A stretch of DNA of 64,000 nucleotides, taken from positions 8,399-72,398 of the forward strand of contig NZ_CAMLJP010000013.1 in assembly GCF_946480385.1 (NCBI RefSeq), in the 5' to 3' direction. This DNA comes from an uncultured Azospirillum sp. Its GTDB lineage: Bacteria > Pseudomonadota > Alphaproteobacteria > Azospirillales > Azospirillaceae. The notes beneath the pieces are model-generated. The model saw nothing but the letters and a program-made list of their open reading frames with translations. It searched no databases and had not been told where the DNA came from. Numbering within the stretch: the stretch's first letter is position 1; every line of letters begins with the position of its first letter. Of this stretch, positions 32,997-40,120 are shown in pieces. The translations under genes were made by a program, and so were the position numbers.

Positions 32997-33767
32997 ATGA
33001 GGCTCGGCGGCGTGCTGGCCTTGCGCACGGGCGCCGTCATCGCCGCGACGGTGGCGACGGCCGTTCTGCTGTCCGTCGCCCTGTCCGGACTGAAGTTCGA
33101 ACAGAAGCTGCGCGAGGTCACGTCGTCCCGCCTGACGGTGGTGGCGGACGAGATGAGGCGCAGGGTCGAATACGGGCTGACGCTGGGGCTCGACCTGTCC
33201 GAACTGGTCGATCTGCAGGCACAGGCCGAACGCGCCGCCTCCGGCGAGGAGATCCTCGGGGTGGAGGTGGTGGACGACCGCGGAATGGTGCTGTTCGCGT
33301 CCGACCGCAACAGTGTCGGCCGCCCCAGCCCGGTCCATTGGGGCGAGGAGCCCGGCAGCACGCTGCGCCAGCGCGTCGACGGCGACGTGCTGGTCATCGG
33401 CACCGGCGTGCGCAACAGCTTCGGCCAGACGGTGGGCGAGGTGATCCTGCGCTCCTCCCTCACCGGCCTGAAGGCGCGGGTCGCGGCGGTCGAGGACGGG
33501 CTGCGCCTCGGCACGCTGGCCCTGGTGCTGATCGCCGCGCTTGCGACATTCGCCGCCGTGTTCATCGTCGTGCGCCAGGGCGGCGGCCGCCGCGGACTGG
33601 CCGCCGGCGCGGCCCCACTGGGCATGGTGCGCGATCGTCTGAACCATGGCATCGCCGACGCCGACCGGGCCATGGAGGAATTGGAGCGGGAACTGGATGC
33701 GATGGCTCCCCTCGGCGGTCCATCGGTGACCATGGCATCGCCGATGCCGAAAGGGGCCGCGCCATGA
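32997..33767 (+). CDS. Membrane sensor-like protein A (no kinase domain)
   Basis: The 256-residue protein has one N-terminal membrane segment (about 10-30), a ~140-residue extracytoplasmic domain, a second membrane segment (about 171-193) and a short cytoplasmic tail ending in a helical stretch (DADRAMEELERELDAM). The outer domain contains GLTLGLDLSELVDL and LGVEVVDDRGMVLFAS, a pattern shared with three other proteins of this block and suggestive of a single-Cache fold. There is no kinase, cyclase or methyl-accepting domain. Its stop overlaps the next start by 4 bases (ATGA), so the two are likely made together. Confidence 0.8.
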   Translation: MRLGGVLALRTGAVIAATVATAVLLSVALSGLKFEQKLREVTSSRLTVVADEMRRRVEYGLTLGLDLSELVDLQAQAERAASGEEILGVEVVDDRGMVLFASDRNSVGRPSPVHWGEEPGSTLRQRVDGDVLVIGTGVRNSFGQTVGEVILRSSLTGLKARVAAVEDGLRLGTLALVLIAALATFAAVFIVVRQGGGRRGLAAGAAPLGMVRDRLNHGIADADRAMEELERELDAMAPLGGPSVTMASPMPKGAAP

Positions 33768-35920
33768 CCCGCGAAGGAAAGTCCCGCGCCGCGAAGACCG
33801 TGCCGTCGCGGCAGCGCGATCCGATCAGCGCGCTGGTGCTGCGGCTGACCATCGTCACGGTGGCGGTCCTGCTTGTGGCGGCGGGGGCGGCGTCCTGGCT
33901 GTCGCTGCGCAGCTTCGATCCGCTGTTCCAGCCGGAACTCGCGCGCAAGGCGCAGACGGTCGGCGGCCTGATGGCGGCCCAGATCGACCGCGGGCTTGGC
34001 GTCCGCATCCCGCTGGACCGGATGACCGGTCTCGACGCCCTGCTGGCGGCGGAGGTCGATCGCCACGACGACATCGCCTACATCGCGGTGACCGATCCTG
34101 CCGGACGCATCGTCGCGACGGCGGGCAAGCCGCTCGCCGGGCTGTCGTCCGTGCCGGCCGGCCGGCTGTCCGGGCCCGCCGACGGACGGCTGGTGAGCGG
34201 CTTCGTCGATGTCGAGAACCCGCTGGGCGGGACCGCCGCCGCGGCCGGCGCGCTGCATGTCGGCATCGACAGCGCCTTTCTGGCGAAGGCTTCCACCGAT
34301 CTGGCGCTCGACGTGCTGTCGGTTGTCATCGTCTCCGTCCTGCTGATCTTCGAAGTGCTGCAGCTGGTGGTGAATCTCGCCATGCGGCGGGTGCTGACCC
34401 TGCGGCTGCTGGCCGACCGGGCGGAGGAGGGTGATTTCCGCGCCACCCTGCCCGTGATCCCCGGACCCGTCGGAACGCAGGCTGCCGGGGCCAATGACGA
34501 CCGCGCGCTGGAAAGTGGCGTGCGGGGCGCGCTCGACAGCGTGAACGCCCGCCATGCCGGCCTCGCGGCGCGGGTGGCGGAGCTGCGGCGCCGGTTGGGT
34601 GACGACGATCCGCGGGTCGACCGGGCGGAGGCCGGGCTGGCCGCGCTCGCCGGCCGTTTCCGCTTCCGCGACCCGCAGTCCGCCGCCCCGCCGCCGACGC
34701 CGCTGAACCTCGTCTTCCTGCGTCTGCCGGTCTTCCTGTTCTGCCTGTCGGAAGAGCTGTCGCGCCCCTTCCTGCCGGCCTATGCCAAGTCCTTCGCCGG
34801 CGAGGTGCCGTGGCTGACGCCGGACATGGTGGTCAGCCTGCCGATCACGCTGTTCATGCTGATCTGGGCGCTGTCGCAGCCGGGCGGGGCGCGCTTCTCC
34901 GAACGCTGGGGCCGGGCGCGCTCCTTCACCATCGGCGCGCTGCTGGGCTCCGTCAGCCTGGCGCTGACCGCCTATGCCGGCTCGCTGTTCGAACTGATGC
35001 TGTGGCGCTGCCTGACTGCGCTCGGCTACGGGCTGGTGCTCATCACCGCGCAGGGCATCGTGGTGGACCACACCACGCCGCGCAACCGGGCGGCCGGCAT
35101 GGCGATGTTCATCGGCGCCCTGCTGGCGGCCGGCGTCTGCGGCCCGGTCGGTGGCGGCATCATCGCCGATCAGGCGGGCTTCCGCGCCACCTTCCTGCTG
35201 GGCTCCGTCCTGGCGCTGGGCTCCGGCCTGTCGGTCAGCCTGCTGCTCCTGCGTGGCCGCTCCGCCGCGCGTCCGGCCGGCGCGGCCCCGCGTCCGGCGA
35301 TGGGCAGCGCGCTGCCTCTGTTCCGCGACTTCCGCTTCTCCGCCCTGATGGTGCTGAGCGCGATCCCGACCAAGATCGCCTCGACCGCCTTCCTCTTCTG
35401 CCTCGTCCCGCTTCTGCTGACCGCCGACGGCGCCACCAAGGCGGAGATCGGCCGGGTGCAGATGATGTATTTCGTCGCCTTCATCCTGGTGTCGCCGCTG
35501 GCCGCCAGCCTGTCCGACCGCTGGCAGGCGCGGCGCGGCTTCATCGCCGCCGGCGGCATCGGCACGCTGGCCAGCTGCCTGCCCATCGTCGCCACCCAGG
35601 CGCTGTGGGGGCCGCCACTGGCCATCGCCCTGTTCGGGCTGTCCCAGGCGCTGGTCGGCGCGCCGCAGCTGACGCTGGTCTCGCAGATCGCCCGCGAGGG
35701 CGGTCTGCAGGAGACCGCGGCCATCGGCTGGTACCGGCTGATCGAGCGGCTGGGCGGCGCGCTCGGCCCCGTCACCGCGATGGCGGTGGCGGTCGCCACC
35801 TCCTACCGGGAGGCGATGCTGAGCATCGGCCTTCTGTGCGGGGCGAGCGCCCTCTTGTTCTGGATTCTCTTCCGCACCGGCCGGCCGGCCACCCCAGCGA
35901 CCCGGCCGCAGGAGGCTTGA
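33764..35920 (+). CDS. Sensor domain fused to 12-TM major facilitator carrier
   Basis: The 718-residue protein has an unusual order of domains. Residues 20-45 are a membrane segment; 46-180 an extracytoplasmic sensor (GVRIPLDRMTGLDALL; IAYIAVTDPAGRIVA); 183-207 a membrane segment; 210-305 a cytoplasmic helical link; and 315-710 a complete MFS carrier (RFSERWGRARSFTIGALLGS after TM2, GIVVDHTTPRNRAAGMAMFIG, LAASLSDRWQARRGFIAAGG). ATG 33764 overlaps the preceding gene by 4 bases; the open frame continues upstream in shadow sequence. Either the carrier acts as a signalling receptor or the sensor gates transport. Substrate unknown. Confidence 0.88.
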   Translation: MTREGKSRAAKTVPSRQRDPISALVLRLTIVTVAVLLVAAGAASWLSLRSFDPLFQPELARKAQTVGGLMAAQIDRGLGVRIPLDRMTGLDALLAAEVDRHDDIAYIAVTDPAGRIVATAGKPLAGLSSVPAGRLSGPADGRLVSGFVDVENPLGGTAAAAGALHVGIDSAFLAKASTDLALDVLSVVIVSVLLIFEVLQLVVNLAMRRVLTLRLLADRAEEGDFRATLPVIPGPVGTQAAGANDDRALESGVRGALDSVNARHAGLAARVAELRRRLGDDDPRVDRAEAGLAALAGRFRFRDPQSAAPPPTPLNLVFLRLPVFLFCLSEELSRPFLPAYAKSFAGEVPWLTPDMVVSLPITLFMLIWALSQPGGARFSERWGRARSFTIGALLGSVSLALTAYAGSLFELMLWRCLTALGYGLVLITAQGIVVDHTTPRNRAAGMAMFIGALLAAGVCGPVGGGIIADQAGFRATFLLGSVLALGSGLSVSLLLLRGRSAARPAGAAPRPAMGSALPLFRDFRFSALMVLSAIPTKIASTAFLFCLVPLLLTADGATKAEIGRVQMMYFVAFILVSPLAASLSDRWQARRGFIAAGGIGTLASCLPIVATQALWGPPLAIALFGLSQALVGAPQLTLVSQIAREGGLQETAAIGWYRLIERLGGALGPVTAMAVAVATSYREAMLSIGLLCGASALLFWILFRTGRPATPATRPQEA

Positions 35921-35925
35921 CCGCG

Positions 35926-37008
35926 ATGAGCGCGAACTTCTTCGACGAGGACGACCTCCTCCGCATCCGCCGCCGCTCTCTGCTGCGGCTGGCCGCCGCC
36001 GGCGGGCTGGCGCTGCCGGGCCTGCCGCTGGCCGGCAACGCGCTGATTGGATCGGCGCTCGCCGCCACGGTGCCGGACAAGACCTTCCGCATCACCATGG
36101 TGCTGGGCCGCGGCGAGAGCGACAACGAATATGGCTTCAAGGACTATCTGGCCCGCCGCGGCCTGAAGGTCGACTACACCATCCGCAACACCGGCGGCGA
36201 CACCGCCAAGCTGCCGGGCATCATCGAAGAGATCAAGGACACCCGTCCCGATCTGATCTACAGCTGGGGCACGCCGCAGACCCGCGGCCTCGTCGGTCCC
36301 TTCGACGGTGCCGATCCGGGCAAATACGTCACCGACATCCCGGTCGTCTTCACATTCGTCGCCGCTCCGGTGGACGCGAAGATCGTGCCCGACCTCGCCC
36401 GTTCGGGGCGCAACGTCACCGGCACCATCCACATCGCCCCCATCGCGGTCCAGTTGAACACCATCCAGGCCTACCGGCCGATCAAGCGGCTGGGCGTCGT
36501 CTACAACCCGCAGGAACGCAACTCCGTCCTCACCATCGAGGGGCTCCGGGCGGAGACGGCGCTGCGCGGGCTGGAGCTGATCGAGGAGGCGGTGCCGCTG
36601 AACGACCGCGGCGAGCCGATTTCCGCCGCGGTGCCCGACGCCATCGCCCGCGCGGCGCAGCGCGGGGCCGAGATGCTGTATATCGGCCCCGACACCTTCA
36701 TCGCCTTCCACAACCGCAGCGTCGTTGCGGCGGAGGCGTTGCGGTTGCATCTGCCGACCTTCTCCGTCACCGAACTGATCGTGCGCACCGACAAGGCGAT
36801 GCTGGCGCTGGCGAGCAGCGCCTACGGCATCGGCCGCTTCACTGCCTTCAAGGCGGCGCAGATCCTGCTCGACGGCGTCAAGCCGGCGGACATCCCGGTG
36901 GAAACGCTGAAGCGCTTCTCCGTCATCATCAACATGGCCACGGTGCGGGCGCTGGAATACTACCCGCCCATCGGCCTCCTGAACTTCGCGGAAATCATCG
37001 AATCGTGA
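35926..37008 (+). CDS. Tat-exported ABC-type substrate-binding protein, orphan
   Basis: The 360-residue protein carries a twin-arginine leader (RRRSLLRLAAAGGLALPG, then SALAATVPDK) and a periplasmic binding fold of the ABC_sub_bind type (PF04392, TrpX-like): RPDLIYSWGTPQTRG, DIPVVFTFVAAPVDA, VTGTIHIAPIAVQLNTIQAYRPIKRLGVVYNP, and LPTFSVTELIV. No permease or ATPase is nearby. It starts 5 bases after the MFS-fusion gene. Tat export implies folding in the cytoplasm. In this setting it more likely delivers a ligand signal to the neighbouring sensors than feeds a transporter; that is inference. Confidence 0.88.
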   Translation: MSANFFDEDDLLRIRRRSLLRLAAAGGLALPGLPLAGNALIGSALAATVPDKTFRITMVLGRGESDNEYGFKDYLARRGLKVDYTIRNTGGDTAKLPGIIEEIKDTRPDLIYSWGTPQTRGLVGPFDGADPGKYVTDIPVVFTFVAAPVDAKIVPDLARSGRNVTGTIHIAPIAVQLNTIQAYRPIKRLGVVYNPQERNSVLTIEGLRAETALRGLELIEEAVPLNDRGEPISAAVPDAIARAAQRGAEMLYIGPDTFIAFHNRSVVAAEALRLHLPTFSVTELIVRTDKAMLALASSAYGIGRFTAFKAAQILLDGVKPADIPVETLKRFSVIINMATVRALEYYPPIGLLNFAEIIES

Positions 37009-37018
37009 GTGGCGAATT

Positions 37019-37810
37019 ATGAGCGTCCCGCCCCCCGTTCCCCTGCCGTTCGGCGCGATCCCCCTGCGCGGCGACGCCGCGCGCGCGGTCGCCGCCGTCC
37101 GCCTGCGGGCGCTGGCCGCCGATCTGCCGGACGGGCTGACCGTCCGCATGATGGACCTGGACGATTCCAACCTGCTCGCCGATTTCCGTGTCCGCGTGGT
37201 GGCGACGCTGGAGGATCCCGACCATTACCGCATGGCGGGCGAGGTCGGGAACTTCGTCGCCGACCATCTGGGCGACCGCGGCCTGACCGCCGGCATCTTC
37301 CGCAAGGGTGCGCTGGTTGCCTACGGGGCGCTGGGCCTGCCGTCGGCCGGCGATCACAACCGGGGCCGCGACCTCGACCTGCCGGAAGCGGAGCTGCCCT
37401 GGGTCGCGCACATGTCGTCGGCGATGGTCGACCCCTCGGAGCGCGGGCGCGGCCTGCATCACCGCCTGATCGACTGGCGGATCGAGGTGGCGGAGGCGCT
37501 CGGCCGCCGGCATCTCGTCACCACCGTCAGCACGCGCAACCACCGCAGCTGGGGCCATCTGGCCCGGCACGGCATCTATCCGAAGCGGCTGGTCCGCGTC
37601 GGCGGCGATCTGGTGCGGCTGCTGGTTCATCGAGACTTCACCGTCGACCCGGTCTTCGACACCGCCAGCGCCGAGCTGGTCGCGGTGGAGGAGCTGGCCT
37701 CCCGCTGGGACGTGTTCGACCGCGGCCACGTCTGGGGCCGCGTCGCGGCGGGCGAGGGAGCGTCGCAGCGCTGGTATGCCCTGTGCGGCCGGGAACGCGA
37801 TTCGCGCTGA
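37019..37810 (+). CDS. GNAT-family acetyltransferase in signalling operon
   Basis: The 263-residue protein contains the GNAT acetyl-CoA loop DPSERGRGLHHRLIDWRIEVAEALG (about 140-164) and the following TTVSTRNHRSWGHLARHGIYP, typical of motif B. The N-terminus has an RMMDLDDSNLLADFR segment. A ~60-residue C-terminal part is not typical of GNAT. It lies 10 bases after the binding-protein gene. The substrate (amino sugar, peptide or protein) cannot be read from sequence. Confidence 0.8.
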   Translation: MSVPPPVPLPFGAIPLRGDAARAVAAVRLRALAADLPDGLTVRMMDLDDSNLLADFRVRVVATLEDPDHYRMAGEVGNFVADHLGDRGLTAGIFRKGALVAYGALGLPSAGDHNRGRDLDLPEAELPWVAHMSSAMVDPSERGRGLHHRLIDWRIEVAEALGRRHLVTTVSTRNHRSWGHLARHGIYPKRLVRVGGDLVRLLVHRDFTVDPVFDTASAELVAVEELASRWDVFDRGHVWGRVAAGEGASQRWYALCGRERDSR

Positions 37811-37865
37811 TTGGGCCGCGCTGATCGAGAGCTGATCGGCAGACGGCCGGAGGGAGAGAACCGGG

Positions 37866-38687
37866 ATGGGATCGGGCAGTTTCGGGGCGCGGCTGGCGGC
37901 GTTCGTGGCGGTGGCGGTGTTCGTCGCCGGCCTGTCCGCCGTCGTGCTGTGGACGCGCGAACAGGCGCGCCGCCTGGACGAGGCCGTGACCTCCCAGGTC
38001 GGCTTCGTGCTGAGCGAGGCGAAGACGTCGCTCGAAACCCAGCTGAACCTCGGCCTGGCGCTGGGCGACCTGCCGCAGGTCGATGTGCTGCTGGTCCGCG
38101 CCCGCGCCGCCCTTCCCGGCATCCAGTCCGTCGCCGTCCTGGACGAGGCCGGCACCATTCTCTTCTCCACCAACGCGGTGGAGGTGGGAGAGGCGCTGCC
38201 GCCCCGCCCGGCATCGGCAACCGACGGCCCTGGCGGCTCCAATCGCCCCGACGGTGACGTCAGCGGCTTCTGGTCGGAGGTGCGCGGGGCCGAGCGGGTC
38301 TATGGCGTCGGGCTCGCCACCAGCTTCGACACCGCGGCCGGCAGCGTGCTGGTGCGCATGCCGTCCGGCGCGATGGCGGAGCCGATGCGCCATTATGCCC
38401 TGACCCTGTCCATCGGCGCGGTTCTGATCGTGCTGCCGCTGGCCCTGATCGGCTGGCTGGCCGGGCTGGGGATCGCCGCCGGGCCGCGCCGGTCGCTGGC
38501 GGACCTCGCAGCATCCCTGGAAGGGCTGGGGGAGGGGACCACCGCTCTTCCTGCCCCATCCGCCGCTCCATCCGCTGCCCAGGCCCTCGGCCTGCCGGCA
38601 CCCGCCTTCGCCGACGCGGTGCGGCGGCGCCTGACCATCCTCGACGAGGCGGAGCGCGAAGTCGCCCGCCTGGACGAACTCGCATGA
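37866..38687 (+). CDS. Membrane sensor-like protein C (no kinase domain)
   Basis: Same build as protein A: a membrane segment (about 10-28), an extracytoplasmic domain with QLNLGLALGDLPQVDVLL and IQSVAVLDEAGTILFST, a second membrane segment (about 178-203), then a short cytoplasmic tail ending in a charged helix (RRRLTILDEAEREVARLDEL). The 273-residue protein has no output domain. The stop overlaps the next start by 4 bases, mirroring the A/MFS-fusion pair. Confidence 0.8.
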   Translation: MGSGSFGARLAAFVAVAVFVAGLSAVVLWTREQARRLDEAVTSQVGFVLSEAKTSLETQLNLGLALGDLPQVDVLLVRARAALPGIQSVAVLDEAGTILFSTNAVEVGEALPPRPASATDGPGGSNRPDGDVSGFWSEVRGAERVYGVGLATSFDTAAGSVLVRMPSGAMAEPMRHYALTLSIGAVLIVLPLALIGWLAGLGIAAGPRRSLADLAASLEGLGEGTTALPAPSAAPSAAQALGLPAPAFADAVRRRLTILDEAEREVARLDELA

Positions 38688-40111
38688 CATCGCGCAGCCA
38701 TCGCTCCTTCATGCTCGGCATTCCGGCCGTCATCCTGCTGGCGGCGGCGCTGGCGATGGCGGGCATCGGGCTTCTCGGCACCTGGCTGGCGCAGGAGCAG
38801 CTGGGCGAGGCGCGCGCCGCCAAGGCCGCCGCGGTGGCGGAGGCGGTGCAGCACGATCTGGAGCGCGCCATCGGCTACGGCATCCCGCTTCCGCGGATCG
38901 AGGGGGTCGGCGCCTTCCTCCAGGGCATCGCCGACCGCAACCCGGATATCGGCTTCCTGGCGCTGACCGGCACCGACGGCGCGCTTCTCCAGTCGGCGGC
39001 CACCGGCGGCTCCCTTCCCGACCACAAGCAGATGGAGACGCTGGCGTCCTCGCTGCGCAGCCTGCCGACGCCCGAGACCCGCGCCGCGACCCTCCAGCCG
39101 ATCGAGCGCGACGGCTTCCTGATCCTGCGCCTGCCGGTGCGCATCGGCCGCCTGTCGTCGGAAGGCGGTGGCGGCGGGGTGGGGCAGCCGCCCGCCGGCC
39201 ATGTGCTGGTGGGGGTGCAGCCCGGACAGGTGCGCGGCCAGATCGCCGGGGAGCTGGCGACGGTGGCGCTTGGCGGTCTGGCGGTCCTGCTGCTGCTGGC
39301 CGAACTGTCCGGCGTGCTGGCCCGCGCCAGCTTCCGCGCACCACTGCGCCGGCTGGCCCGCGCGATGGAGGAGGCCGCGGCGGGACGCTTCGCCACGCTG
39401 CTGGGCCGTCGTCCGCGCGATCAGGTCGGCCGTCTGCTCTTCTCCTTCAACGCCCTGGTCTTCGGCCTGCACGAGCGTCGCCAGCGCTTCGCCGCCCATG
39501 CGGAAGAGGTGCGCGCCGCCGTCTTCGATCCGGAGGTTGCCGAGGCCGTCGACCGTACCCGACGCTCCGCGCTGGAAGCGCTCGGCTCCGGCCTGGAGGC
39601 CGCTCCCCGGCGAGAGGTCGACTCCCGTGCCGACGACATCCATTCCTTCGCCCTGCTGGCGGCGTCCGCCGCGACGATGCTGGTGCCGGCCGCCGGGGAC
39701 CTGTCCGGCGGCATGCTCGCCGCCTTGCCGGCGGTCGCGCTTGCCGGTCTGGCTGCCGGTTACGCAATTCCCGCCCGCCTGCGCCGGATCACCGCCCTGC
39801 TGGCCGCGCTGATTCTGCTGGCGGCGGCCGTCGCGGCGGTTGCCGTGCCGTCTGCGCCGGTTCCAGCGTCCGGCTTCCTCGGCGCGCTGTCGGGAGGCTT
39901 CGCCGCCGGGCTGGCGCTGTCCTATGTGCGGCGGCAGACCGGGGACGGTGGCCTTCCATCGATCCTGCGGGCGCTGGCGGTCGGCGTCCTGGCCGCGCTG
40001 CTGTGGGCGGTGGCGGTTGATTGGGATGGCGGCTTGCTCGCCGCGTCGGCCCTGCTTCCCGCCGGGCTGGCCCTGCTGCTGGCGCGGCCCATCGTCGTTC
40101 CGCGGAGCTGA
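38684..40111 (+). CDS. Membrane sensor D with HAMP-like link and ~6-7 TM tail
   Basis: The 475-residue protein starts with a membrane segment (10-34), an extracytoplasmic domain (AIGYGIPLPRIEGVGAFL; DIGFLALTGTDGALLQS), a second membrane segment (about 190-212), and a HAMP-like stretch (APLRRLARAMEEAAAGRFATLL; DQVGRLLFSFNALVFGL). A hydrophobic tail of six to seven predicted membrane segments follows (from about 325). The order sensor-HAMP-multispan membrane echoes the MFS fusion at 33.8 kb, but the tail lacks recognisable MFS motifs and may be a half-size or degenerate carrier. No enzymatic output is present. Confidence 0.8.
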   Translation: MTSRSHRSFMLGIPAVILLAAALAMAGIGLLGTWLAQEQLGEARAAKAAAVAEAVQHDLERAIGYGIPLPRIEGVGAFLQGIADRNPDIGFLALTGTDGALLQSAATGGSLPDHKQMETLASSLRSLPTPETRAATLQPIERDGFLILRLPVRIGRLSSEGGGGGVGQPPAGHVLVGVQPGQVRGQIAGELATVALGGLAVLLLLAELSGVLARASFRAPLRRLARAMEEAAAGRFATLLGRRPRDQVGRLLFSFNALVFGLHERRQRFAAHAEEVRAAVFDPEVAEAVDRTRRSALEALGSGLEAAPRREVDSRADDIHSFALLAASAATMLVPAAGDLSGGMLAALPAVALAGLAAGYAIPARLRRITALLAALILLAAAVAAVAVPSAPVPASGFLGALSGGFAAGLALSYVRRQTGDGGLPSILRALAVGVLAALLWAVAVDWDGGLLAASALLPAGLALLLARPIVVPRS

Positions 40112-40120
40112 GAGGCCCCC

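Noticed and set aside
34810..35925. Long N-terminal extension of the Tat-exported binding protein
   Set aside because: That part is the MFS-fusion gene read in another frame; the twin-arginine leader begins at 35926.
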